Below, piece after piece: positions 37,568 through 45,766 of a DNA stretch of 64,000 bases. Numbering within the stretch: the first letter of the stretch is position 1; the number at the start of each line of letters is the position of its first letter. Below the pieces are notes generated by a model, which made no database searches, was not told the DNA's origin, and saw nothing but the letters and a program-made list of their open reading frames with translations. Made by a program: the position numbers and the translations under genes. The DNA is taken from positions 2,951,001 through 3,015,000 of the forward strand of contig NZ_CP113056.1 of NCBI RefSeq assembly GCF_026625645.1. Direction: 5' to 3'. The DNA comes from Ancylobacter sp. SL191. GTDB lineage: Bacteria > Pseudomonadota > Alphaproteobacteria > Rhizobiales > Xanthobacteraceae.

Positions 37568-38014
37568 TCAGGCTTCCCGCGCCTGCGCGGCCTCACCGGC
37601 GAGGGAGAGGCGGAGCGTCACGACGTTGCGGCCGTTCTCGCGCTTATAGGCGAAGCTGTCGGCCAGCGTGCGCACGAGATGGACACCCAGCCCGCCGATC
37701 CTGCGCTCGTCCAGTGTACCGGTCAGGTCCGGCGGGGGGGCGTTGAACGGGTCGAACGCATCGCCATCGTCGGACAGGGTGAGTTCGAGCGCCCCGCCCA
37801 GATGGCGCAGATGCACGCCGATCTCGCCGGCGCGCCCGTCCTTGTAGCCATAGTCCACGGCGTTGTTGACGAACTCGTCCACCGCGAGGTGCAGCCGATA
37901 GGCGGGCTTGGCCGGAACGGCGCAGGTCTCGATGAAGAAATCGAGCGCGGCGACCAGACCCTCCATCTGCGAGAGCTGGTTCGGCAGGCTGAGGTCGATC
38001 TCCCGGATGATCAT
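37568..38014 (-). CDS. RsbW-like GHKL ATPase (anti-sigma factor/serine kinase family)
   Basis: A 148-residue HATPase_c_2 protein. The N box is LAVDEFVNNAVDYGYKD, the G1 box SDDGDAFDP and the G2 box IGGLGVHLVRTLADSF, so ATP binding should be intact. Proteins of this type bind and phosphorylate STAS partners and hold sigma factors or other targets. It starts 38 bases after the STAS gene on the same strand, forming the classical RsbV-RsbW pair. No ECF or sigma-B-like gene is adjacent, so the final target is unknown. Confidence 0.92.
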   Translation of the reverse strand: MIIREIDLSLPNQLSQMEGLVAALDFFIETCAVPAKPAYRLHLAVDEFVNNAVDYGYKDGRAGEIGVHLRHLGGALELTLSDDGDAFDPFNAPPPDLTGTLDERRIGGLGVHLVRTLADSFAYKRENGRNVVTLRLSLAGEAAQAREA

Positions 38015-38052
38015 GGCCTGTCCCGCCGACGTATGCCGCTGGGGAAGTTGAC

Positions 38053-38385
38053 TTAGGCGAGGGCGGCGAGGGCCGCGTCGCGGCTGGGGTGGATCGGGAT
38101 CAGCGTGGTGAAGCCGCTGACATCGAACACTTCATGCACCTGCGGCACCAGGCTGCAGATGGCGAGCGCCACGCCCTGGCTGCGGGCGAGCTTGGTCGCC
38201 TTCAGCACCACGCGCAGGCCTGCCGAGCTGATATAGGTGAGCTCGGCGAAATCGAGCAGGATCGGGTTGTTGCCCTGCGGGATCTCCGCCAGGAAGTCGT
38301 CCAGCTTGTGCGAGGAACTGCTGTCGAGCCGCCCCTTCACGGTGGTGATGACGACGTCCTTTTCGATGAAGCGGTCGATCTGCAT
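38053..38385 (-). CDS. STAS domain protein (anti-sigma factor antagonist, RsbV/SpoIIAA-like)
   Basis: 110 residues. VKGRLDSSSSHKLDDFL and ILLDFAELTYISSAGLRVVLKATKLAR are the typical strand-helix blocks, with the phosphorylatable Ser in ISSAGL. It is the expected substrate of the upstream-encoded PP2C phosphatase (31973-33172) and of the RsbW-like kinase next to it. It is 117 bases downstream of the NCS2 permease on the same strand. Confidence 0.92.
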   Translation of the reverse strand: MQIDRFIEKDVVITTVKGRLDSSSSHKLDDFLAEIPQGNNPILLDFAELTYISSAGLRVVLKATKLARSQGVALAICSLVPQVHEVFDVSGFTTLIPIHPSRDAALAALA

Positions 38386-38502
38386 AGGCGTGAAATCCCG
38401 TCGGGTCAGGCTGGCTCACGCGCGAGAGCGGCGGCCAAGCGGAATCGAGCTAGCCATAAAGCTCTGGGGCGCGCAAGCGCAGGTGGTGGGGCGGAACGCT
38501 CG

Positions 38503-40209
38503 TCAGTGCTCGAAGCGCAGCGTCAGGGCCTGGCGCTCGCCGCGCTTGCCGAGCACCAGCTTGTCGGCCCGCTTGCTCAGCATGTAGCCGACGAAACGTG
38601 CCACCGCCTGCGCATCGCCCAGCAGGTCTTCGGGCGAGGGCCGCAGCGTCGGAATCTCGATGGCTTCGCCCTTGTAGAGCAGCACGACATCGAAATTGGT
38701 CTCGTCGAAACGCGCTTCCATCTCCAGCCCGTCTGCGGCGACGCCGGTGTCGATCAGTGTCTCGACCGCCTCGGCCACCACGGGGATCGCGGCGGAGATG
38801 ACGTCGCGCCGCGCGCCCCAGATGTCGCCCTGCCGCTCCAGGAAATCCATGGTGGCGGTGAAGGGGTTGTCATCGGCCGTCACCGGCACCGACGCCGTCT
38901 GGCGGATGCCGATCTGGAAGACGAGGTTGAGGATGACGGCGACCGCCGTGGACACCGAGAGCGGCGATTCGAGGATCGGCTGTGCCCAGGCGGGCGCCTG
39001 ATGCACCAGCTGCGGCAGCACCGCGACGGCAAGGCCGGCGAGCACGGCGAGACCCACCGTGAAGATGCGCCGGTCCGACAGGCGGCGGGAGAGGATCAGC
39101 TCCATGCCGGCGACGATCAGGAAGGCGGCGCTGTAGAGCAGGATGGCGCCGATCACCGGCGCGGGAATGACGGTCAGCGAGGCGATGAGCTTCGGCGAGA
39201 AGGCCGCGAGCAGCATCACCACGCCCGAGACGATGCCGATGCGCCAGGCGGTGTTGCCGGTGGCGAAGGCCACGCCGATGGCCGCCGAAGAAGAGGCGCT
39301 GGCGAACCCTCCGGTCACCGCCGCGCTCATGTCGCTATAGGTGTTGGCGCGGATCGCACGTGCCGCCTGGTTCATATCCGCCCGGCGCCAATCGGCATCG
39401 TCCATGCGCTGCATGGAGACGACCGTGCCGAGCATGTCCACTGCGGAAATGATGCCGGTGAGCACCGCTGCGGGCACGATGGCCCAGGAGAAGCCGAGGC
39501 CCGGCCAGCCAAGGCTGGGCAGATCGACATAGGGCAGGGAGGAAAAGGTCGGCTCGGCCGGGGCAACGGCGACACCGGTATAGACGGCGAGAATCCAGCC
39601 GATCGCCGCGCCGATGGCGACCGCGAACAGCCGCAGCAGGCCGCGCGAGAAGATAGCCAGCACCACGATAATCGCCAGCGCGGTGAAGCTCACCAGCACA
39701 TAGCGCCCATCGGCCAGCGAATCCGGGCCCTCGCCCAGCCCGAACATGCGCCGCAGCGACGGCTCGGCCAGGGCCACGCCGAGCATGGTGACGGCGACGC
39801 CGCAGATTTCCGGGGGGAACAGCGTGCGCATCGCGTTCATGAAGCGGGTCAGCGAGAGCTGGGAGACCGCCGCGATCAGGCTCATCGTGACATAGACCGC
39901 CGGGCCACCCGCCGCATAGGACTGCATCGCCAGCGGCAGATGCGCCATGTTGGGAATCTGCACGAGAAGCAGGCCCGAGCCTGTGCGTGGCCAGCATTCC
40001 AGCAGCGTCGCCACGCCCATGAAGATGATGCAGCTGGTGATGAGGATCTGGGTGCTCTCGAAGGAGAGCCCCGCCTCGGTCGCCGCCACCAGCGGGTAGA
40101 CGATGAACAGCAGCGACAGGGTCGCGTGCTGCACCCCTAGAATGAGCAGCGTGGTCAGCGGCGGCTTCTCGTTGGCGGCGTAGAGGATGTTCTGTGGCTT
40201 GCGGGGCAT
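38503..40209 (-). CDS. NCS2-type nucleobase permease with a C-terminal degenerate GHKL-like domain
   Basis: 568 residues. About 12-14 membrane helices (20-440) match the NCS2/SLC23 nucleobase transporter family: LLILGVQHATLSLLFIVYPLV at the start, and a substrate region near MSAAVTGGFASASSSAAIGVA in place of the canonical NxG motif. The last 120 residues are soluble and align by eye with the adjacent RsbW-like protein: VVAEAVETLIDTG sits at the N box, VVLLYKGEAIEIPT at the G1 box and FVGYMLSKRADKLVLGKRG at the G2 region. The catalytic Asn and Asp-Gly are lost, so it should not hydrolyse ATP. The start at 40209 removes 44 non-family residues. STAS and GHKL genes follow on the same strand. Confidence 0.85.
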   Translation of the reverse strand: MPRKPQNILYAANEKPPLTTLLILGVQHATLSLLFIVYPLVAATEAGLSFESTQILITSCIIFMGVATLLECWPRTGSGLLLVQIPNMAHLPLAMQSYAAGGPAVYVTMSLIAAVSQLSLTRFMNAMRTLFPPEICGVAVTMLGVALAEPSLRRMFGLGEGPDSLADGRYVLVSFTALAIIVVLAIFSRGLLRLFAVAIGAAIGWILAVYTGVAVAPAEPTFSSLPYVDLPSLGWPGLGFSWAIVPAAVLTGIISAVDMLGTVVSMQRMDDADWRRADMNQAARAIRANTYSDMSAAVTGGFASASSSAAIGVAFATGNTAWRIGIVSGVVMLLAAFSPKLIASLTVIPAPVIGAILLYSAAFLIVAGMELILSRRLSDRRIFTVGLAVLAGLAVAVLPQLVHQAPAWAQPILESPLSVSTAVAVILNLVFQIGIRQTASVPVTADDNPFTATMDFLERQGDIWGARRDVISAAIPVVAEAVETLIDTGVAADGLEMEARFDETNFDVVLLYKGEAIEIPTLRPSPEDLLGDAQAVARFVGYMLSKRADKLVLGKRGERQALTLRFEH

Positions 40210-40473
40210 GCTGGGCCTCGGGCGGGAGGGCGCGTCCCGCACGCAGCAGCCCCAGCCGGGCGCCGCGAACGGTGCCGGATGGGGCGTAACGAGGCCGGGA
40301 ATCCGTGGCGCGACTATGGCGACAAGCGCCGGTACCCGCAAGCAGGCGGCGGCCGCCCGCGGGGGGCCTCGTCGCGGTTTGGTGGGACAAGGCGGGCGGA
40401 GCTACGCTAAAACCGGAGGCGCTACGGAACTACCGCTGGCACTCGCTTCCCCGTCCCCAGACCCGAGACCCCC

Positions 40474-41211
40474 ATGTCCGACCTGCCGCTCTTCTACTCC
40501 TCGGTCGTTCCGCTCGACAGCCAGGCGCATCGGGCGCATGGCGTCTCGACCGCCGCGGACCGCTTCGGCTTCGCGGCCCGCGCGCACATCATCCCGGCGG
40601 TGGCCGAGGAGTTTGCCGCGGCGGCGCGCGAGATTCCCATCGTCTTCGCCCCCGCCGGCACCGGCCATTCGGCCGTGTTCCTGTGCGGGCTGAAGGCGCA
40701 GACCAACCTGTTCATCACCGAGGGACGCTGGAACGGGGCCTATCTGCCGGCCTATCTGCGGCGTTTCCCGTTCATCCTCGGCGAGCGGCCGGCGGGCGAC
40801 CCGCTCATCTGCGTCGACACCGCCCATGCCGGGTTCGGCGTAGGGGAGGGCGTCGAGCGCCTGTTCGACGACGAGGGCAAGGCGACGCCGGTTCTCAACG
40901 CGACCGTGAAGCTGGTGACGGATTATGCCGGGGCCGCCAAGCGCACCGAGCTGCTCTGCACCAAGCTTCAGGAATTCGGCCTGCTGCGCAGCGTCACCCT
41001 CGATGTGAAGGCCCCCGACGGCCCGAGCGCCAGCATCCATGGCCTGTTCATCGTCGATGAGGCCAAGCTCGCGGCGATCTCCGAGGCGGCGTTGCTGGAG
41101 CTGCGTCGGCTGAATCTCATCGGAGCGGTCTACGCGCATCTGTTCAGCCTCGGCGCGACGCAGGCGCTCGCCGCCCGGCTGAAGGATCACGCGGTCCAGA
41201 CCGCCGCCTGA
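40474..41211 (+). CDS. SapC family protein
   Basis: A 245-residue protein matching the SapC family: PLFYSSVVPLDSQAH at the start, then REIPIVFAPAGTGHSAVFLCGLKAQTNLFITEGRWNGAYLPAYLRRFPFIL, then a C-terminal half with LLCTKLQEFGLL. The family name comes from a Campylobacter S-layer gene neighbourhood; its biochemical role is not known. There is no signal peptide. It diverges from the NCS2 permease with a 264-base intergenic region and converges on the NTF2-like gene across a stem-loop. Confidence 0.9.
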   Translation: MSDLPLFYSSVVPLDSQAHRAHGVSTAADRFGFAARAHIIPAVAEEFAAAAREIPIVFAPAGTGHSAVFLCGLKAQTNLFITEGRWNGAYLPAYLRRFPFILGERPAGDPLICVDTAHAGFGVGEGVERLFDDEGKATPVLNATVKLVTDYAGAAKRTELLCTKLQEFGLLRSVTLDVKAPDGPSASIHGLFIVDEAKLAAISEAALLELRRLNLIGAVYAHLFSLGATQALAARLKDHAVQTAA

Positions 41212-41225
41212 CGTCCGCCGACGGA

Positions 41226-41254
41226 CCCGCCGTTTCGCCCACCGAGGCGGCGGG
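41226..41254. terminator. bidirectional stem-loop between SapC-family and NTF2-like genes
   Basis: CCCGCCG at 41226-41232 pairs perfectly with CGGCGGG at 41248-41254 over 15 bases, between the stops of two convergent genes. Confidence 0.55.
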
Positions 41255-41265
41255 AGCCCCGGCCC

Positions 41266-41643
41266 TCAGGCTTCGGGCGCGTTCAACAGAACCCATAGCT
41301 CCGCTATGCGCCCGTCGACGATCCGTGCGGCATCCGCGCCGGTGACGGCGACCGGGCCGCCCGCAGGGCCGGCTTCCCAGCGCAGCACCGCGAGGCCGTG
41401 ATGGCCGACGGCGCGGCCGATGGCGGTGAAACGGAAGGTGGGGCCGAACTGTGCCAGAAGCTTGCCGGCAACGGCGGAGATCGCGGCGCGGCCTTCCACG
41501 ATATTGTCCGGTTCGTACATCACGGGATCGGCCGCAAAGAGCGCGTCGATGGCCCGTGCCCGCGCCTCATCATCGCGCTCGTTGAAGACGCGTTCGAGAT
41601 TGGCACGCAGAAGCTGATCGTAGTCCGGCTCGCCGGTGGCCAT
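41266..41643 (-). CDS. NTF2/SnoaL-like family protein
   Basis: 125 residues with the cone-shaped NTF2-like pattern: YDQLLRANLERVFNERDDEARARAIDALFAADPVMYEPDNIVEGRAAISAVAGKLL, then VLRWEAGPAGGP and DGRIAELWVLLN. Such domains act as isomerases, dehydratases or binding proteins, and the substrate is unknown. The start at 41643 matches the family; the frame is open another 35 codons upstream without similarity. It lies 104 bases downstream of the LysR gene on the same strand. Confidence 0.85.
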   Translation of the reverse strand: MATGEPDYDQLLRANLERVFNERDDEARARAIDALFAADPVMYEPDNIVEGRAAISAVAGKLLAQFGPTFRFTAIGRAVGHHGLAVLRWEAGPAGGPVAVTGADAARIVDGRIAELWVLLNAPEA

Positions 41644-41747
41644 GAGTGTTCCTTTCGCGCCGGGCGCGCGGGCTTTGGGAGCGACCAGAACAGCATCCCG
41701 CCGATGCCCTGCCTTGCGAGATCGCCCGTCCGGTCCCCTCGCGGGCA

Positions 41748-42650
41748 CTAGCCAAGACCGGCGAGGCGCGCGCGCAGGCGGGGTACGGTCCAGTCCATGA
41801 AGCAGCGCACCTTCAGCGGCATCAGGCCGGTTTCAGGGTAGATGAGGTTGACGGGCAGCGGCTCCGGCGCGAAGGCGGTCAGCAATTCCTGCAAGCGGCC
41901 CGCGCGCAGCTCGTCCGCCACCTGATAGGACAGCACGCGGATGATCCCCAGTCCCGCCAGCGCTGCCTGGATGGCGGCCTCCGTCGTGTTCACCGCCAGC
42001 CGGGGGCGCGGCTCGACGGCGAAGGCCGCGCTGTCCTGCCGGTAGCGCCATTCCGGCGCGATGGCGAAGCCCTGGAAGCTGATGCCGTCATGCCCGGCGA
42101 GATCTTCCGGCTGATGCGGCACGCCGCGCCGCGCGAGATAGGCAGGACTGGCGCAGATGACCCGGCGTACCGTTCCCACGCGCGTCGCGATCAGCGAACT
42201 GTCCTCCAGATGGCCGATGCGCAGCGCGACATCCACATGCTCGTCCGCCAGATTGATCTGCCGGTCGGCCAGCATGAGCCGCAGGTCGATCTCCGGCTGC
42301 TCGGCGAGGAACTCCAGCGCGACCGGCAGCAGATGGCGCTCGCCGAAGGAGATGGGGGCGGTGACCTGCAGCCAGCCGCGTGGCGCGCTGTATTCGCCCG
42401 CCGCCTGCCGCTCGGCGGATTCCAGATCCTCGAGAATCCGGCGGGAGGCGGCGACGAAGGCGCGGCCGGCATCGGTGAGCGTCAACCCTCGGCTGCTGCG
42501 CACGAGCAGCCGCGTGCCGAGATGCTGCTCGAGTTCGGTGACCTTGCGGCTGATTGTGGCGAGCGAGGCGTTGAGGCGCCGCGCGCCGGCCGACAGGCTG
42601 CCCGCCTCCACCACGGCCATGAGGACGGACATTGCCTCGAATCGGTCCAT
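41748..42650 (-). CDS. LysR family transcriptional regulator
   Basis: 300 residues. The N-terminal winged helix-turn-helix (MDRFEAMSVLMAVVEAGSLSAGARRLNASLATISRKVTELEQHLGTRLLVRSSRG) has the standard LysR layout, followed by a periplasmic-binding-like effector domain. The frame is the branch with VDVALRIGHLEDSSLIATRVG that commonly regulates nearby oxidoreductases or hydrolases. It is transcribed divergently from the metallo-beta-lactamase gene, its most likely target. Confidence 0.93.
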   Translation of the reverse strand: MDRFEAMSVLMAVVEAGSLSAGARRLNASLATISRKVTELEQHLGTRLLVRSSRGLTLTDAGRAFVAASRRILEDLESAERQAAGEYSAPRGWLQVTAPISFGERHLLPVALEFLAEQPEIDLRLMLADRQINLADEHVDVALRIGHLEDSSLIATRVGTVRRVICASPAYLARRGVPHQPEDLAGHDGISFQGFAIAPEWRYRQDSAAFAVEPRPRLAVNTTEAAIQAALAGLGIIRVLSYQVADELRAGRLQELLTAFAPEPLPVNLIYPETGLMPLKVRCFMDWTVPRLRARLAGLG

Positions 42651-42792
42651 GGGCCTTCCGAATTGTGAGAGGACAGCTTCCAGAATTACAGGATACTGTG
42701 CGTGTTCTGGATGTCCTAGCGTCAGAGCCAGCCGGGTGGGGCCGCGTCTGGGATCGCGCTCTCGCCGTGTCGTGGATCAGACGGAGGGCGCC
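42651..42792. promoter_or_regulatory. divergent promoter region of the LysR/metallo-beta-lactamase pair
   Basis: The 142-base gap between divergent starts must hold both promoters. It contains an AT-richer patch (ATTACAGGATACTGT, about 42685-42699) of the T-N11-A type that LysR proteins favour. The exact operator is not determined. Confidence 0.4.
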
Positions 42793-43779
42793 ATGCCTCA
42801 CCTTTCCCGCCGTGCCTTTGCGACCGGCCTTCCGCTCGGCATCGTCGGCGGCGGCCTGCTGCCGCTGCTCACGCCGGCGGCCAGCGTGGCGGCGACGCCG
42901 GCGACGGCCGCGAGCGCCGGGATGGCCACCGTGACGCCGCTCGCGCAGATCACCATCGGCCGTTTCACCGTGACCGCGCTCACCGACGGCTATGCCGACA
43001 TGCCCTACACCTACTTTCCCGGCCAGACCGCCGCGCAGGTGGAGCAGGAGGCAGTGGCGCAGTTCGTGGCGCGGCCAAGCGGCGTGCGCTTCCTGTTCAA
43101 CCAGTATCTGATCGAGGATGGCACGCGCCGCATCCTCATCGACACCGGCGCGGCCGGCTCCATCGGTAAGACCGGTGCGCTGCCGCAGGCGCTTGCCGCC
43201 ATCGGCCTTCGCCCCGACCAGATCGACGCGGTGATCGTCACCCACCTGCACCAGGACCATATGGGCGGGCTGGTGCTGGGCGGGAAGAACAACTACCCCA
43301 ATGCGGACCTGTTCATCGACCGGCGCGACGTGAAGCACTGGACCGATCCGGCCAAGCGCGCGGGGGCGCCGGATTATCTGCAGACCAGCTTCCGCATGGC
43401 GGAGGAGGTGGTGCGCCTCTATTCCAAGCTGCAGGCCATCGACGGCGAGCGCGAGATCGCGCCCGGCATCTCCATTGTCGACCTGACCGGCCATACGCCC
43501 GGCCATATCGGCGTGCGGGTGGCCGATGGCGGCAAGAGCCTCATCATGGTGTCCGACATGGTGTTTCCCGTGGTCCATCCCGGGGCGACCGATGTCTTCT
43601 TCCTGTTCGAGCAGGACCGGCCGGCGGCGCAGGCGATGCGCGAGCGCTTCTTTTCGCGCGCGGCCTCGGAAAACACGCTGATCGCCGCCACCCACATGCC
43701 GTTCCCCGGTCTCGGGCGGATCGTCAATGACCGCGGACAGACGCGCTGGCAGGTGGCCGACTGGGCGCTGCAGGGCTGA
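42793..43779 (+). CDS. Tat-exported metallo-beta-lactamase fold hydrolase
   Basis: 328 residues. The N-terminus MPHLSRRAFATGLPLGIVGG is a twin-arginine signal, with a hydrophobic stretch and probable cleavage near SVAA. The hydrolase core carries THLHQDHMGG (HxHxDH), GHTPGHIGV, the metal Asp in MVSDMVF and a C-terminal AATHMPF His. It is a periplasmic binuclear-zinc hydrolase, perhaps a lactonase or an MBL-fold esterase rather than a beta-lactamase. It is transcribed divergently from LysR and followed by a strong stem-loop. Confidence 0.92.
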   Translation: MPHLSRRAFATGLPLGIVGGGLLPLLTPAASVAATPATAASAGMATVTPLAQITIGRFTVTALTDGYADMPYTYFPGQTAAQVEQEAVAQFVARPSGVRFLFNQYLIEDGTRRILIDTGAAGSIGKTGALPQALAAIGLRPDQIDAVIVTHLHQDHMGGLVLGGKNNYPNADLFIDRRDVKHWTDPAKRAGAPDYLQTSFRMAEEVVRLYSKLQAIDGEREIAPGISIVDLTGHTPGHIGVRVADGGKSLIMVSDMVFPVVHPGATDVFFLFEQDRPAAQAMRERFFSRAASENTLIAATHMPFPGLGRIVNDRGQTRWQVADWALQG

Positions 43780-43796
43780 GCGGTTCGGGCACGACA

Positions 43797-43817
43797 GCCG
43801 CCGGTGACGCCGGCGGC
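43797..43817 (+). terminator. stem-loop after the metallo-beta-lactamase gene
   Basis: GCCGCCG at 43797-43803 pairs perfectly with CGGCGGC at 43811-43817 over seven bases, 17 bases after the stop and 15 bases before the next start. Confidence 0.55.
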
Positions 43818-43832
43818 AAGGATGGAAGGCAT

Positions 43833-44498
43833 ATGGGCAGCAGATATCTCGACATCGCCGCCACGCCCTCAGTCAGGGCCGCGCAGGCGCATTATGGCAG
43901 CGCGGCCCAGTGGGCGCGGTTCGGTGAGCGCGGGGCCTCGGAGGAGGGGATGCCGAGCCAGCGCCTCGGTCCGCCGGAGCTGGCCTATATCGCCGGGCGC
44001 GACGGCTTCTACCTCGCCAGTGTTTCCGAGACCGGCTGGCCCTATGTCCAGTACCGCGGCGGGCCGGCGGGCTTCCTGAAGCCGGTGGACGAGGCGACGC
44101 TGGGCTTCGCCGATTTCCGTGGCAATCGTCAGTACATCACCACCGGCAATGTGCGGGCGAATGACCGTGTGTCGCTGTTCCTGATGGATTATGCCCATCG
44201 TCAGCGGCTGAAGATCTTCGGCCATATGCGCCTCGTCGATGCGACGGACGAACCGGCTCTGGCCGCGCGGCTGGCGATGCCGGATTATAGCGGCCGCATC
44301 GAGCGCCTCGCCCTCATCACGGTGGAGGCCTTCGACTGGAACTGCCCGCAGCACATCACGCCCCGCTTCACCCAGGCGGAGCTGGAGGTCGTGCTGGAGC
44401 CGGTGCGTGACGAGATCGCCAAGCTGCGCCAGGAGAACGAACGCCTGCGCCGTGCACTTGCCGCGCGCGAGGCCGGGCCGACGGACGGGACGGGCTGA
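43833..44498 (+). CDS. pyridoxamine 5'-phosphate oxidase family flavoprotein
   Basis: A 221-residue split-barrel protein. IAGRDGFYLASVSETGWPYVQYRGGPAGFLK and the NVRANDRVSLFLMDYAHRQRLKIFGHMRLVD block fit the PPOX/FMN-binding family, and CPQHITPRF near the C-terminus is typical of this subgroup. The last 35 residues form a charged coiled coil (EIAKLRQENERLRRALAAREA). It probably binds FMN; the reaction is unknown. Confidence 0.9.
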   Translation: MGSRYLDIAATPSVRAAQAHYGSAAQWARFGERGASEEGMPSQRLGPPELAYIAGRDGFYLASVSETGWPYVQYRGGPAGFLKPVDEATLGFADFRGNRQYITTGNVRANDRVSLFLMDYAHRQRLKIFGHMRLVDATDEPALAARLAMPDYSGRIERLALITVEAFDWNCPQHITPRFTQAELEVVLEPVRDEIAKLRQENERLRRALAAREAGPTDGTG

Positions 44499-44512
44499 GG
44501 GGAGCGGGCTGG

Positions 44513-44908
44513 TTACGCGGCCGGCGGGGTGATCACTGCGCCCAGCACCAGTTCGTCGGCCGTGAACCGCTCCAGCCGGCCGGGCAAATAGAAGACATCC
44601 GCGATCAGGTCGTGCTCGGCGATCGTCCAGTACGGATCCTCATCCTTGCGCTGGACCCAGATAAAGCGCGCGATCTGCGGTTCCGCGCTGGTGTCGTTCC
44701 GGGTTGCCTCGATTTCCGCGACCAGCTCCGGCGTCACGACGCCCGCCTCGACAAGCGCGGCGATCTGGGCCGCGACACTGTCCGGGATGGGCTTCGCCCC
44801 CGTGCTCCAGCGGCGCGCCGTCCGCACGTCCACGCCGATGAGTTTGGCAAGGCTGGCGGGCGTCTGCCCGAGCCGCTCGAGCGCGTCGCGGAAGTCCTCG
44901 GGAGTCAT
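44513..44908 (-). CDS. HTH (XRE-like) protein
   Basis: 131 residues. Residues 1-50 (MTPEDFRDALERLGQTPASLAKLIGVDVRTARRWSTGAKPIP) form a helix-turn-helix of the type found in Cro/XRE and phage-like regulators. The C-terminal 70 residues are an uncharacterised domain with DPYWTIAEHDLIADVFYLPGR. The start at 44908 has a GGAG-like sequence and gives the expected beginning. The long open frame upstream of it reads as basic low-complexity sequence and is rejected. Confidence 0.8.
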   Translation of the reverse strand: MTPEDFRDALERLGQTPASLAKLIGVDVRTARRWSTGAKPIPDSVAAQIAALVEAGVVTPELVAEIEATRNDTSAEPQIARFIWVQRKDEDPYWTIAEHDLIADVFYLPGRLERFTADELVLGAVITPPAA

Positions 44909-45394
44909 GGGTGCCGGCCGCCGATTCTTCTGGAGCGTCACGACGCTCCTCCTGCTGAAGTCTGCGCAATAGCAGGAGGGCACGTCAGTGGCTATGGCGC
45001 GACGACGGCGCCGGGGGCGGTGCAGGAGCTGACGGCTGGCACGAGCGGGCCGGCGGCGTGTCGACACGTTCGGACGCCGCCGCGACAACAGTCCGTCGCG
45101 CTGACGCGTCGATTGCCGCTGAGCTTCAAAAATGTTGATGGAAGAGAGTGGTTGTGAGCCGACCCGGAAACGGAGGAGTGGCTCCCTGAGCAAGCAAAAA
45201 TACCTTCAGCAGAGCATTCAAATGTATGTGATAAGTATTATTTCAGAGTAGGTGGAGCCAACAAATAGGCCAACAATCTCAAAGTGCTATATGAGTTGGG
45301 TTGTGCATCAGTGATGACGCTATGCGGTCTTGGTCGGAAGGCAAGGATTAATTCGGGCTGTCTGCTGGTTGCTCGACTTAGGTCACAGGCGCCG
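44909..45394. other. gene-poor intergenic stretch at the start of the accessory region
   Basis: 486 bases without a supportable gene. Composition changes from GC-rich to a clearly AT-richer patch around 45190-45320, unlike the flanking chromosome. No terminal repeats, tRNA or integrase are visible. Confidence 0.5.
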
Positions 45395-45646
45395 TTATCT
45401 CGACCCGGACGGGTTACGGAAGCGCACCCCGGCGCCGCCGCCGTTCTCGGGAATGAACCCAATGCCTGCCCCTTCGAGGGCCGTAACAATGGCAGCCAAA
45501 TTATTCGCGATTGGGACCCGCAAAGAGCGCTCGAAATCCACGATTGTCTGGCGAGAGACGCCTGCATTTCGAGAGAGCAGTTCTTGACTCCAACCCAGCA
45601 TGGCTCTTGCGCCGCGGCATTGCTCAGGAGAAAGAACTGCCTTCAA
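45395..45646 (-). CDS. small XRE family transcriptional regulator
   Basis: 83 residues. LSPEQCRGARAMLGWSQELLSRNAGVSRQTIVDFERSLRVP is a clear Cro/XRE helix-turn-helix, and the tail GAGIGFIPENGGGAGVRFR is typical of the small alphaproteobacterial HTH proteins with no separate effector domain. The start is a TTG at 45646 and is uncertain. The upstream region is AT-rich and contains a plausible divergent promoter toward the gene at 45767. Confidence 0.8.
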   Translation of the reverse strand: MKAVLSPEQCRGARAMLGWSQELLSRNAGVSRQTIVDFERSLRVPIANNLAAIVTALEGAGIGFIPENGGGAGVRFRNPSGSR

Positions 45647-45766
45647 GATCGTACGTTCTGATTGATATTTATCATTTTGAGCATGAGCGTACTTAAGCGG
45701 CTGAGCTACATGCTACGAACATGACGCCCAGCCTAACCACAACCCAAGCTGTGTGGAGCTCGGATC

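Noticed and set aside
38089..40140. 683-codon frame antisense to the STAS and permease genes
   Set aside because: Extreme Arg/Asp/His/Gly composition and no family similarity; the opposite strand encodes recognisable membrane helices.
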